A stretch of 64,000 nt of DNA from Chelonoidis abingdonii (lineage: Eukaryota > Chordata > Testudines > Testudinidae), in assembly GCF_003597395.2 (NCBI RefSeq), contig NC_133776.1, positions 37,855,609-37,919,608 of the forward strand, written 5' to 3'. Shown piece by piece: positions 20,870 to 32,084 of this stretch. The notes under the pieces are model-generated. The model had not been told where the DNA came from, searched no databases, and saw only the letters and a list, made by a program, of their open reading frames with translations. The first letter of the stretch is position 1, and each line of letters starts with the position of its first letter. Position numbers and translations under genes: made by a program.

Positions 20870-23800
20870 TATCAGTTCCAGGTTTGAAGCAGCGCCTATA
20901 TCTGATTGAGCCATAAAAATCTTCTGAAAAGGGACTAAGCTTCTTTTAAATGTACCCTCACCACAGTTATACACACACATTCTGCTAATAACCCATTAAT
21001 GCATTTCAACTTATTTCGAGAAACCACTGTTTAGTAACGGATCTCCTGTTATGCACTGATCCTTGGCTATGCCAAACACAGATGAGCCAATTAGCCTTCA
21101 AAAAACCTAGGAGATATTGCTCACTCCAGCTTTGTATTGAGTATGAACCCTAAAAAAGCAAAGATTCTTATCTCTGTTAACATCATTCTTATTGCTGTGT
21201 TCAGGTGTCCCACATTGGTGTTTTCATTTACAGGCCTATTATAACCCACGTCACTAATACTTTCTAGTTAGATTGCTTCAGATAAATAAGAATTTAGCTG
21301 ATAAGTGATGTTATCTGATTCCTGTCAATGAGTAAAAACATAGCAGCTAACAGTCCACTGTGCTTACAGATTAAGAGACAGAGTGGAAAACTTTTTAATC
21401 TTATCCTCATCCAGAACTCAGCCAAATGGTCTGGGGCCAAATCTTGGTCTCATGTACATCAGTGTAAATCAGAGAAACTCCATTCAAGTTAAGGTACCCC
21501 ATGAGTGATGGATTTGGCCTCAGACTGGATTACTTGTTGTTGGGTTTTATTTATGTTTAGTAAATTGCTGCTGTATGTATACATATATAGAATATTTTGT
21601 CAATAGTGTGGAGTATGTTATTCTCAACCAGAGGTTCATGTCTCTGGGGAGTCATGTAGGCAATTAGGGGGTTGCTAGGTACTGAAAATTTTATTACAGT
21701 CTAAAGGAAAGAAAATCTCACTCCCCCACGTCGGGCATGCATACTCTTCAAATTCAATATTCTCTATCAATGTCTCAAAACGCATATAAATTATATAGGC
21801 TTCTCATTATAATCACTAATACTTTTTGACGTTTACTTTTATAGAAAATGCAAGGGAGTTGAAACATTTTTGACTTTGAATGAAGAATTGCCACCTGAAA
21901 AGGTTCAGCAACACTGATCTAAACCTTTTATCCTCAGCAGATGGCAGCATTCATAGGTACCAAAAAGTAAGCATTCTCCAAAATTAGATAGTGTATAGAC
22001 ACTGTCCTTCAGAATCACACCCTATCTTGTCAGTTTTGGACTTTGAATCAATTTTCCCATATTACTTTGATTTTTTCTCTTTTGAATTTGATAACATGTC
22101 AAATTTTTCCATCATGATGAGATATTTTGCTATAAGTGGAATAGAAATTGCTGACATTTTCTGTAGTCTTATTAGTGTCTGTATGTGACTTTAACCCTGT
22201 CCCTTCAAAATATCTAGGTCTCATCTGACAAAGCTATCTGGTTCTAAGTATAGCCTTGTAACATATTAGATATGAGTATGAAGTTCTCTTTTATATACAT
22301 ATGTGCACCAAAATTTAATATAAACATACCTTCATACAAATGAATTCAAATAGTAACAAGATATATATTCAGTTCAGACTTATGTACAAATTCAGGGTGA
22401 AATCCTCTCATCCTTACTAAGGCAAAATTTCTGTTGAAGTCACTAGAGTTTTTTGCCTAAGTAAGAACCTCAGGATCTGGCTCATTAATTTTAGCCTACA
22501 TACAAAATCAATCAGTGCTAATACAAAATAACTAACAGGCATGATGCATGATGTTTTCTTTAGATACCTGCACACGTGTTAATAATTTACTTTATAATAG
22601 GTACAAGTACAATTATATAAGGCCATTAATTAATTAGAAAAATAGTGATTACTTATCTGGGCTAGAGGTGGCTGCCCTCTTCTACATGATCTTATACTGA
22701 CAGTGCACCATGGCAACCAGAAAGTGGAAGGAAGAAGGCTGCTTTCTGGCAGCATAATTCCAAGGCTTTGCTTACAGTGAGCTGGGAACTGTGCTACCCA
22801 AACTGGGTTTTAAATACAACTGAAAACCATTTCAAGCTAATTTGGTGGAAACACTCTTGGTCTTGTCAACATCTGTGTTTAAACTAGAAACAGACCTAGA
22901 GTGAAAAATTTGGATTCAAATTTACCAAAGTTTGAGGATATTTAAACCTGGGGTTTTGGTTTGTCTTCAGAGAGTATGGGGTACTTGCTAGGTATCCATG
23001 CAGCTGGCCAGTCACTTGGCTCTGGCTCCCCCTCCTCCTTATTCCCAAAAGCTAAAACATATTAAGGTGTTGCTAAAAATACATTCCTAAGATTAGTGTT
23101 CCACATAGTTTTCACAGGGATGTTTTGTAATAATGAAAGGAAGGTGAAGGGTCTGCATGATTACTCATAGAAGGAGCAGAATGCATCTGTAAGACTATCT
23201 CTGTATTAACATTTGGTCCATATGAAGAAAGATTTTGAGAATCAGTGTGTGTGACAAATGTCAAACTACTTGAAATGCAAGGGTTTTTGCATTTTCCTCT
23301 AAATGGGTTCATTTTTGCAGAAAATGTCACTAAAGTATGCACATTTTGGAGGGGGGAAGAGCATTTCCCAGTGAAAATAAGCAAAAATGGGCCATGTATT
23401 GAACAATGGTGGCATTTGTATTGAAAACTTGCAAAAATACTCATTTTGGTTGATACTGCTAATAAAGTAAAACATTATGGAACATTGTCTGTCCCCAAAT
23501 CCCTGTCCTTACTGCCTCTCCACTGGCTGCCCCCTCAGTTGTTCTGGAACTGGGGGCATTTCAGAGATGAGAGAGGAGATTGGTACAGAGATTCTGAGCT
23601 GCTCCAGACTGTGGAACAGTCCATAAGCAGCCCTGAAGAGGCTGCCATAAATTAAAGCATCCTCTGGCTGTCCTAGTTTATGCTGGGTTGTATATTGGCT
23701 CCCAGAGCAATACAGAAACCCAAGGGCATAAAGATTGTTTAAAGTGCCTTTGTCCCTCTCTTGCTGGGCTGCATCTCCTTTGCTTTGCCTGTAAAATGAA

Positions 23801-24144
23801 AAAAAAAAAATTAACTTTCAGACAGCTCTAATGTGTAACCATGACGGCTGCACTCCACCAGGCTCATAGGATGCCTATTTGTTTAGCTTGCAAATGACCC
23901 AAGTGGTATTAACAGGGCTGTCAGGATCCTCAGGGCTGTCAGCCAATGTTAAGATTAATGTGCATTTCCCAGTATAATACTTCCTCCTTGTCACAGTGCC
24001 ATAGATGCCATCAAAATGTAAGGGAATGGCCAAAGCCCCCTCAAACCAGGACATTAGCCAGCTCCACGCAGTAACAGTAGCACCTGTGACAGAGAACACA
24101 TGAGACTGAACACGCACACCCAGGGTGAGTGTCTTAGCCTGACA
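20870..24144. other. Intergenic DNA with old repeat fragments
   Basis: There is no host exon. Fragments of palindromic short elements occur around 21,430-21,530 (GGGGCCAAATCTTGGTCTC ... GGATTTGGCCTCAGACTG) and 22,395-22,480. A decayed hAT-like element may span 21,615-21,925 (CTCAACCAGAGGTTCATG ... AAAAGGTTCAGCAACACTG). The rest is AT-rich and unassigned. Confidence 0.4.
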
Positions 24145-24157
24145 AAGTGTATGTGTG

Positions 24158-24384
24158 AGACAAGGTGGCTGAGTAATAACTTTTATTGGACCAATTTCTG
24201 TTGGTGAGAGAGACAAGCTTTGGAGCTTACACAGAACACTTCTTCAGAACTATTTTCAAACCCTGTGCAAACTCGAAAGCTTGTCTCTCTCACCAACTGA
24301 AGTTGGTCCAATAAAAAAAAATTACCTCACCCACTCTCTCTCTAATAACCTGGGACTGACATGACTACAGCAACTCTGCATAGG
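24158..24384. mobile_element. Foldback (inverted-dimer) retroposon with 13-bp target duplication
   Basis: The left arm reads GACAAGGTGGCTGAG, TTATTGGACCAATTTCTG, TTGGTGAGAGAGACAAGCTT. The right arm contains the reverse complement of the same block (AAGCTTGTCTCTCTCACCAA, TTGGTCCAATAAA) and ends with the reversed head CATGACTACAG. Flanks AAGTGTATGTGTG (24,145-24,157 and 24,385-24,397) are identical over 13 bp. That duplication length is typical of LINE-mediated insertion. Confidence 0.8.
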
Positions 24385-24397
24385 AAGTGTATGTGTG

Positions 24398-24959
24398 TTT
24401 GCTGTATTCACTGCTGGACTAAAGGTTTTGGCAGGGGAAATGATAATCTCACCTGCAAATAAAGTAAGGGATTAATAAGGCAAGAGGGGACCAGTTGGGG
24501 ACAAGCCAGGAGCGAGAAGGATTCTCTGAGGCTAGAGATGGAGGACTTTAGGACAGGAGTGGAGTGATTGCACACAGGTGTGAGGGGAAGAAGTCTATAG
24601 GATTTCTCACCCAGGCAAAAGGAGAGAGTATTTTGGGTTGGGGCTCTCCAGGTAGGTGGAGTGGTGAGTCTGAGATAAAGGTGGGTAACCTCTCACACAA
24701 GCAAGAAGGTGAAGAATGGGGAGGAATTTGGAAAAGGTGAGTGGTTGCTTTCTCTATCTGGTAAGGGTTTGGTATAGTAATGTCACGAGCAGGGAAGGAG
24801 AACAGATTGGGGGCCCTAATGAAGATTTTACCTCCTAAAGTTTCTTCATTTTATTAGAGTCTATTTTCAAACTTTTCCTGGCAACTGTAATGTAAGGGAT
24901 TTTTTGAGATTTATATTACAGAGCTCCCATTTTGTCCATGTGCTTCAATCCCTCTGCTC
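24398..24959. other. Upstream intergenic DNA, no features seen
   Basis: G-rich non-coding DNA about 1 kb upstream of the CpG-rich block; nothing could be assigned. Confidence 0.4.
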
Positions 24960-24967
24960 GATCTTGC

Positions 24968-25090
24968 TAGGGTGACCAGATGTCCCCTTTTTATAGGAAC
25001 TGTCCCGATTTTGGGGTCTTTTTCTTATACAGGCTCCTATTACTCCCCACCCCTGGCCCAATTTTTCACATTTGCTGTCTGGTCACTCTA
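24968..25090. mobile_element. Short DNA-transposon-like element, GGTGACCAGA termini
   Basis: The ends TAGGGTGACCAGATGTCC and TGTCTGGTCACTCTA are imperfect inverted repeats about 12 bp long. The flanks GATCTTGC (24,960-24,967) and CTTCTTGC (25,091-25,098) agree at 6 of 8 positions. The middle (TTTTTCTTATACAGGCTCC) is characteristic of a very common turtle element. Superfamily uncertain, possibly hAT. Confidence 0.7.
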
Positions 25091-25589
25091 CTTCTTGCTC
25101 TACTGTAGAACTACATGGGGGAACGGGTAGAGTTTGGAGAAGGGGTGGGCAAGGATATAGGGTTTTAGTTTCTGAAACCTGCTGCTCTTGGGTGTGTGCG
25201 TGTGTGTGGTGGGGAGAGGGTGCTTGCTTGCTGACTCCACATCATGATTCTATTCGGGAGATGAGCAAGGACCTTCACATTGGGTGTATGGGTACCAAGT
25301 CCTTCCTCCAGGACAGACTGCAGCCCACCAGCAGTGGTCAGGTGAGGGGTGAGGTCTCAGCCTCCCCAGACCAGCGGTGATGGTCCCTACTCCAGCTACC
25401 TCAAGCGAGGGTTGAAGGTGATGGTGTGTGTGGGGGAAGGGAGTTGTGGATTATCAAGATATGGCACTGGGAGAGGGGGGAGTTTGGGGCAGGCTGTTTC
25501 TGGGTGGTGATGGAGGTCGGGGAGTGAATGGAATATGGTTATGGGAAGGGTTGGGGGGCTCTGAGAAGAGAGGTTTGCGATGAGAACAG

Positions 25590-26370
25590 GAATCAGGCTC
25601 TGTCTTTGAAAGGAAGAGCCTCGCGCAGAGGGGGAGGGTAATGCGAGGGCCAGGTGTGGATCCACGGAGGCTGGGGGCGCGGTTTCCCGCAGAGGGGGCG
25701 TGGCTTTGGTAGGCGGAACCGTTTCGGTTGGGACTGGGGCTGGAGTGTCCAGAAGAATGGCGAGGTCTCGGTGCGGGCGGGGTCTGGCACGGAGGGCAGG
25801 ATTGGGGCGGGGCTCTGCTCGCACCGCCCGCTCCCACCGGGCGGGGATAAATCCCAAGCGCGGCAGCGGCGGTGCTCAGTTGCTGAGGGGATTTAAAGGG
25901 ACCGGAGTCGCCGCGCCGGAGCCTGGTCTGCGCACCCCGGGCACTCGCGGCAAGGAGAATAGGTGAGCGGCCCCGCCCCGGCCCTAGGGCAGCCGGGGCC
26001 CCACCCCCTGTATGAGTGCGTGGGCTCCGGCCAGTGCCCCTTGCCAGCCCCCGGACGGGCGCGGTCCTGCGCGGAGGGGCGGCTTTCTCGGTGCCCTGGG
26101 GTCGCGCTGAGCATGCTGCGGGGATCGTTACCCGCCTCCTGGCAGCCAGCGCCCCCCGATTCCTGGGGTTCTGCGTCCCCTGAGCGCGCCGCCCCGGTGC
26201 GCAGTCCTGTTCTCCCTTGCCGGATCCCCATGGTCCCGAGAGTAAGGGGTCCGCCCCCGCGGTTGCCCATCGCCTGCCTCCGGTGGGGGAACCTCTCTCC
26301 CGTCGCCCCCACTTCCTATCCCCACTCACCGCCCCCTGCTGGTGCAAGGCGGGGAGCCCTAGTGTAGACG
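25590..26370 (+). promoter_or_regulatory. SERPINE2: CpG-rich block, probable SERPINE2 promoter
   Basis: GC content and CpG density rise sharply here compared with all flanking DNA. GC boxes (GGGCGGGG type) occur near 25,775, 25,804 and 25,839, and a GGGGCGTGGC box near 25,695. A TATA-like GATAAAT lies at 25,846-25,852 and a second, ATTTAAA, at 25,891. The block is on the same strand as, and about 22.8 kb upstream of, the first coding exon, which suits a gene with a non-coding first exon and a long first intron. Long open frames on both strands here are composition artefacts. Assigning it to SERPINE2 is an inference from position. Confidence 0.65.
25876..25962 (+). other. SERPINE2: Predicted non-coding exon 1 of SERPINE2
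   Basis: About 30 bases below the TATA-like motif at 25,846 a transcription start would fall near 25,876. The first good splice donor after it is AGAATAG|GTGAGC, with GT at 25,963. The stretch has no start codon leading into a plausible long frame, which suits 5'-UTR. The start coordinate is a guess. Confidence 0.45.
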
Positions 26371-28015
26371 AGGTGCTTACAGCCGCTAGTGCTTTTTATC
26401 ACCTCTGTGGCCTCACATGGGGGTGCTGCAACAGTTTGTATAGCGGGAGTGTGGAGAGCCATTGAACCAAACTGTAAACCCTGTTATTGTTGGAACCCAG
26501 TGCACCCCAGCACCCGTAGATCCAGCACCTATGGCTTCACAGTGACATAGGGGTAAAAGCACCACCAGCTGCATGGGAGCTTTGTCTACGTTACACCCAC
26601 TGTGGCAACGGTCAGTGTTGAAAACAGTGGAAAATTGCTTGTAGAGAGCCTCGGGTAGACATTGCTGAAGATGTGTGTTGATGCTAATATCGGAATAGTG
26701 ACAATAAGGAGGCCCATAAAAGACTATGGGGTCGATTCTGCTCTCACAGCCAGTGGGGTTATATTGATCTTAAACAGATGTAAGGACAAAGAGAATAGGA
26801 CTGCTTTAGGAAAGGCCAAGAGAGGGATAAACATTTATTACAAATGTTACAATGCAGCTTTGTATTGTGGCTTGTATTGTGTCTTAAGAACACTATCATT
26901 GCCATTAAAGAGGAATTACAAAGTTAAAACAGAAAAATGAGAGCAGAGGTGTACTCTGAGGTACAAGCAGGAGGGAAACATATATTTTTTTCTGATTATA
27001 CTTGGAAATAGATGAGAATCTGAGATGGAGATATGTGGGAAACTGTTCTAGTCTATCAGGATAACACTCAAATAAAATGATGTTTCAGTTAACCTATGGG
27101 TATACTGTATATGCTAAATGATAGACTGGATAAAAACTGAATGCTCCCAAATGTGTGATTATTTCTTTGGTACACTTTTAAACATTGATTTTTTTAAAAA
27201 ACATATTTATTTTCATCTTCAATAATAATAATTTAAAAGCTTTTTTTCTTTAAAAAAATATTTTAAAATTGAATGCATACAGCTAAAGTGTTGGGCAGCC
27301 ACCTCTCTGATGGAGGCCAATAACCAGCTGGCACACAGGGGAAATCTTGGGCCAATAACACAAGGACAAATCCTTAATCTTATGAAAAATGCCATGTGAT
27401 CTTTATCCATGCAATGGACAAGACCTTTTATGTGTGTGGTTTTTGTTTTTAAAGATTTATGACCACCTCTTCTGTATAGAGCTGTCCAAATTCTCCAGAT
27501 TATTTTTTATTCAGTGAATGTTTTGGGAATAGGTGGAAAGTCTTCTACTTGTCAAAATTATTTATATTTGTCAATAAATATTCCAACTGCCATCCACACA
27601 GCTAACTAACTAAACTATATTGGAACAAGTATTAGCAAATGGACTTTTAACAACAGATTGAAGTCTGACTTGCGCTTTGAAAATATACAGCACTGTGCAA
27701 GTTCTAAGTATTATGTAGTTCAATTGAATAGATTATCCTGATCTCGAAAGTCTTTTCTGATGTTTTTAGTACCATCCACTTGCATAAATGGTTACATAAA
27801 CAATAGTAATATAAGAAAACTGTAGCATGACTGGGGTACTTCTTAATACTTTATTTATTTTTTAAAAAAGTAGATTGTGTCTGCTTAGCTATTGAACCAA
27901 ACTTCCAGGAATCAAATGCAGTAAAACTAAATCACAAGGCCTAATGCTTTACACTTTCATGCGAGTTTAGTGCTAGATCTCACTCCCTAAACACAAGAGG
28001 CTACTAGTCCAACCC
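26371..28015. other. Non-coding DNA, early intron 1
   Basis: CpG-poor, AT-rich sequence with no exon or nameable repeat. Confidence 0.4.
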
Positions 28016-28017
28016 AG

Positions 28018-28225
28018 TGGTGGATGGATTGGTCAGGATGTGCAGGGATGGTGTCCCTAGCCTCTGTTTACCAGGAGCTGGGAATGAGCAACAGGAATGG
28101 ATCACTTGTTGATTATCTGTTCTGTTCATTCCCTCTGGGGCACCTGGCATTGGCCACTATCAGAAGACCGGCTACTGGGCTAGATGGACCTTTTGTCTGA
28201 CCCAGTGTGGCTGTTCTTATGGTCT
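28018..28225 (+). mobile_element. CR1 LINE 3' end, sense orientation
   Basis: The block contains GGCTACTGGGCTAGATGGAC, CTTTTGTCTGACCCAGTGTG and ends GGCTGTTCTTATGGTCT, the standard 3' end of a CR1 subfamily common in turtles and crocodilians. The 5' truncated start lies near 28,018. Confidence 0.8.
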
Positions 28226-28970
28226 GACTTGCTCAATGGCAACGTCTTCAGCCAATTAAAGAACAAGGTCTACTAGTGGTGAAGGAAGTCCCTTTCAGAT
28301 CTAGAGATTTAATCATAATCTCAGAGGTGGGCTGGGGTGTTTTGTGTTTGTTTCCCTAATGACTGTTTTGTCAGATATTGTTTCTTTACTTTTAATATCA
28401 TAAGTGGTCATTCAATCACTGACTGTCTTCTACTGTGAGAAATAGAACACTGGTGGAGAAACTGCAGCACAAGATTGAAGGTCAACCGTGACTCTTCTCA
28501 AGTAACTTTTCTTTTCTCAAAGGTGGCAATATATTTATGTACAGAGTTAACTTAACAGGTGATGAGCTGAGGGGGTGAAGTACGGGAAGGAAGGAAGAAC
28601 ACAAGGATTTATTTTGGCTGGAATTGGGTAAATGATACTTTTTTTTTTTTAATGAAGTACAAAACAAAGAATAGTAAATTGTAGTTAATGAGTACCTTTG
28701 TTTTGCATCTTTAGAGCCTTGCAAATCTGCGGATATTCACAGACAATGTTTGCGGATTGGATGTGGATACAAATCTTGTATCCACACAGGGCTCTGCTTA
28801 TCTTGATAGATATGGATTATCCTCAACACTTTCATTTTGGTGGAAGTTGTGGATGCTTAGTATGTTTCAGGATCAGGCCCTTTGGCTTTTGTTCACATTA
28901 GCCAGTAATGTCTTGAGTAGCAAGTGTGTAAATGCAGAAGGAGCTGTTCTGCGTAACTCAGTAAGTTAGC
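28226..28970. other. Non-coding DNA, nothing recognised
   Basis: AT-rich sequence with a poly(T)/(A) stretch near 28,640; no gene or clear repeat. Confidence 0.4.
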
Positions 28971-28980
28971 ATGCGTAATG

Positions 28981-29307
28981 CAGGGCCTCCCAAAGGGGTG
29001 GGGCAGTTTGGCCTGGGCCCCACAGGACCCCCCACAAGAGTTTTTTGGGGCCTCTGGAGCAGGGTTCTTCACTTGCTTTGGAGGCCCCAGAAAGTTTTTG
29101 CAGGGCCCCGGCCCCTGGAGCTTCTTCTGCTCCAGGTCTTTGGCGGCAGGGGGTCCTTCCGCTCTGGGATCTGCCTCAAAGTGTCCTGAAGGGGTCCTTC
29201 CGCCCCAGGACCCGCCGCCGAAGTGCCGGGTCTTTGGTGGCAATTTGGCAGCGGGGGCTCCCTGCTGCCGAAGACTCCAGGCCCCCTGAATCCTCTGGGT
29301 GGCCCTG
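28981..29307. mobile_element. GC-rich hAT-type element, second copy of the 12,666 family
   Basis: The left end CAGGGCCTCCCAAAGGGG and right end CCTCTGGGTGGCCCTG match the termini of the 12,666-13,083 element. The flanks GCGTAATG (28,973-28,980) and GCCTAATG (29,308-29,315) match at 7 of 8 positions. The interior includes GGAGCTTCTTCTGCTCCAGG, also found in the other copy in reverse. Confidence 0.85.
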
Positions 29308-29319
29308 GCCTAATGGCAT

Positions 29320-30530
29320 CTCTGACATGGTTTTGGAAATAATTTGAGATGAGATTCTTAACTTATTAAAATGAGCCACTTTCAAACTTGAGGCCCCAAG
29401 ATATAATCTCCTCGTATCGTATGTTTATTGTCCTACTGTTCTGTTACCCCTTAAACAGACTTTGTATTCTTGGGCTGCTCTTCAGAAGTAAATGCAAGCA
29501 ATTAATTCCCCTTGTAATCTTGGAGAAAGTAGGTTGATAGCAAAGAAAAAGAATGTTCTTATGAGTATTCCTCTGACCACTCCAAAAAGGTTTCCTGTGA
29601 ATTTTGTGTAATACACACAAGCACTAAGCAGATGTATATAGCAACACTGTGTGTGATCTGACGAATGGGAGAATCTGGTGCATATACTGGTAATCAAAAG
29701 ACAGCTGCATACCTGTAGAACTACCAAATGTACTTTGAAGACACACAAAATGAGGAACAGCCCAAACTGGAGATCAAGATGGTTAAATAAATGAATTCCT
29801 GTGTGTATAAAATTTGCAAGTTCTAAGATTTAGCATTTCTGATGGCAAGATAGTGAGAAATAGGGAAAGCAGGTGTTCAGTACATAAGTAAACCTGAGTG
29901 TAAAATGAACACCTGCTAATAATAACAGTTAAGATCTGTACAACGGACAGGTTAAAACTGCCATTTTCAGATGTTACAAAAGCTGCCCTCCCTCAATCTA
30001 TTTTGTTTTTTTTCTGTTGTATCCATTACTGAGGTATTCCAGAACTATAAAAATATGACTTTTCTCACTCAGACTGATGGAGATTGTAGTAATCGGTAAG
30101 GGTGGTTGCTTACATGTTACACCACATATCTCAGCTAGGTGATGAAATAAATTCATGTCAGTACAACAAACGATAATTACATAAGGCTTCAAAATAATAG
30201 TCTCAGGAAGGGTATATGCAAAAATATTGCTGTTCCTACTGTTTATCAGTGACAGCAGGTAAAATAGGTAATGTCTCAACAATCTACAAAGGTTTTAGCA
30301 TACACCTAAAGTCCTGAGATTTGGTCATGGTCAGTAGTTCAGTAACTGTCGTAGAACAGGGATATCATACTTTGCATCTGGTGTGTGTATTTGTGAAGAG
30401 GGGGAGCCATGTAGAACATGCAGACACCAACTAGAATGTGGAAAAGTAATTTATTTGATAAGTCTGTAAACTGGCCAAGGATAAAGTAAATATGAACCAG
30501 ATTCAGTTGTTTTTTGATGACTTGGATGTC
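29320..30530. other. Non-coding intron DNA, nothing recognised
   Basis: No coding exon, repeat boundary or low-complexity array of note. Confidence 0.4.
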
Positions 30531-30540
30531 TTGCCTAGCA

Positions 30541-30656
30541 AGAGACAAGGTGCATGAGGTAATATCTTTTATTGGACCAACTTCTGAACAGTCCAGTGAA
30601 GATAATATTTCCACCTACCTTGTGTCTCTGATATCTTGGGACCAACATGGCTACAA
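30541..30656. mobile_element. Foldback retroposon, short inverted dimer
   Basis: The left arm reads GACAAGGTGCATGAGGTAAT, TTATTGGACCAACTTCTG. The right arm is the reverse complement of the head half: ACCTACCTTGTGTCTCTGAT, TGGGACCAACATGGCTACAA. It has the same structure as the 24,158 and 35,443 copies but no target duplication that I could identify. Confidence 0.6.
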
Positions 30657-30664
30657 CAACATAT

Positions 30665-31650
30665 ACAGAGGTCTGCGGTCAGGGGCTGGCTTAGGTTAGA
30701 TTTGAACTTGTGTAACTAGAGGTGAAAGGCTCTCAGTATCTTAACAGTTCCATGAGCCATCCAGTCTTTTTAACACTGATAAAATAGTATACAGCAATTT
30801 GATAAAAAGAAAGTCCCAGTGGAGGCTTTTTCTTTTTGGGAATCTTATTTAGGGTTGTCTAGACAGTTTTGATTGCTTAATCACAAACATGCGTAACATA
30901 GGCCCCTTTATTATTCATTGGGGGAAAACCAAAGGCAACCATCAAAGAATTTTCTGTTAACTTGGTATACTAAACTGAGTAAGTAATAGTAGAATTCAAT
31001 ATCAAAGATCACATATCCTAGAAAAGAAAAGGATAAAACAGATTAATCATCTCTGTAAGTAGTCTTTAAAGGGTTGCTGTTTTTGGCATTGTATTAGACA
31101 TCCTTCGCCCCAAACAATCATAAAACTTTAATTTGAAATAACTTCATAGCAGATATTGCCAAGATACCTACTTTAAAATGAATGTAGATTAGACAGCCTA
31201 TGTTGACCATAAACCAATTCTGAACTAACAAGCAAAATGTAGAATAATTTTTTCTTTTGGCTTTGAGATGGAATGTAGCATGGAAGAGTAAACCCTTCTT
31301 ATGTCTTTGTTTATTGAAAGCTCTAACATTACAAGATGAGGAGAGAATCTTATTACAGAAATAACTTTCAGACTTATCTTATGGAAATATCAAGAATGTT
31401 TTCAGTGTGTGAAACCTAGCTGGATATATTCAGGTTCCCTTGCATGTTCAAGCACACCCTCTACCGGTTGAAGTTGTTACAAAAATTTAAAAAATCTACT
31501 ACTAACTTGATTACACACTGAGATCTTTTGAAAGGCTAACTGAAATGTGTTTTTTTGGGAGGGGGTGGGTGGAGAAGGTAAAGCCGTAAATCTCCTGGGT
31601 TCTTGAACAGTCTGTGAAGATTACACACTAAAATTATTGCCAAGATTTGT
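30665..31650. other. Non-coding intron DNA, nothing recognised
   Basis: AT-rich sequence without features. Confidence 0.4.
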
Positions 31651-31663
31651 ATATTAGGACTCA

Positions 31664-31840
31664 AGTATCAGAGGGGTAGCCGTGTTCGTCTGGATCTGTA
31701 AAAGCAGCAGAGAATCCTGTGGCACCTTATAGACTAACTTATAGACTTATAGAATACCCATTTCGTCAGATTCACCCACGAAAGCTCATGCTCCAAAACG
31801 TCTGTTAGTCTATAAGGTGCCACAGGATTCTCTGCTGCTT
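31664..31840. mobile_element. Foldback retroposon with 13-bp target duplication
   Basis: The left arm starts with the full head AGTATCAGAGGGGTAGCCGT, then TCTGGATCTG, then AAGCAGCAGAGAATCCTGTG. The right arm ends with the exact reverse complement: 31,806-31,840 pairs with 31,701-31,735 over about 35 bp. ATATTAGGACTCA flanks it at 31,651-31,663 and 31,841-31,853. The central part (CAGATTCACCCACGAAAGC) belongs only to the right arm, so the two arms are unequal in length. Confidence 0.85.
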
Positions 31841-31994
31841 ATATTAGGACTCAGACCTGAAAACACACATGTGAGGAGTCTATTGAATTTTAATAAATTA
31901 AGATACACAGATGTTTTCCGGATTGGGATATTTAACTATATCCACATGTTGATTCAATATAAAATATATTTGCCACATGAATTCATGTCTAGTG

Positions 31995-32038
31995 TGTATG
32001 TATGTGCTGGTATGTGTGTGTATATGTATATATATGTG

Positions 32039-32078
<40 letters not shown>

Positions 32079-32080
32079 GG
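31995..32080. repeat. TG/TA dinucleotide microsatellite
   Basis: Mixed (TG)n and (TA)n runs, including TGTGTGTGTGTGTG near 32,036 and TATATATATATATATA near 32,061-32,078. Frames across it encode meaningless repeats. Confidence 0.9.
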
Positions 32081-32084
32081 CAAA

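Noticed and set aside
23446..23655. 69-residue frame near 23.5 kb as an exon
   Set aside because: No splice borders or family match; LPLHWLPP wording may be a chance or LINE-derived echo.
25454..26347. 297-residue minus-strand open frame
   Set aside because: It lies in the CpG-rich block, where stop codons are scarce in all frames; it has biased Arg/Pro/Gly content and no recognised domain.
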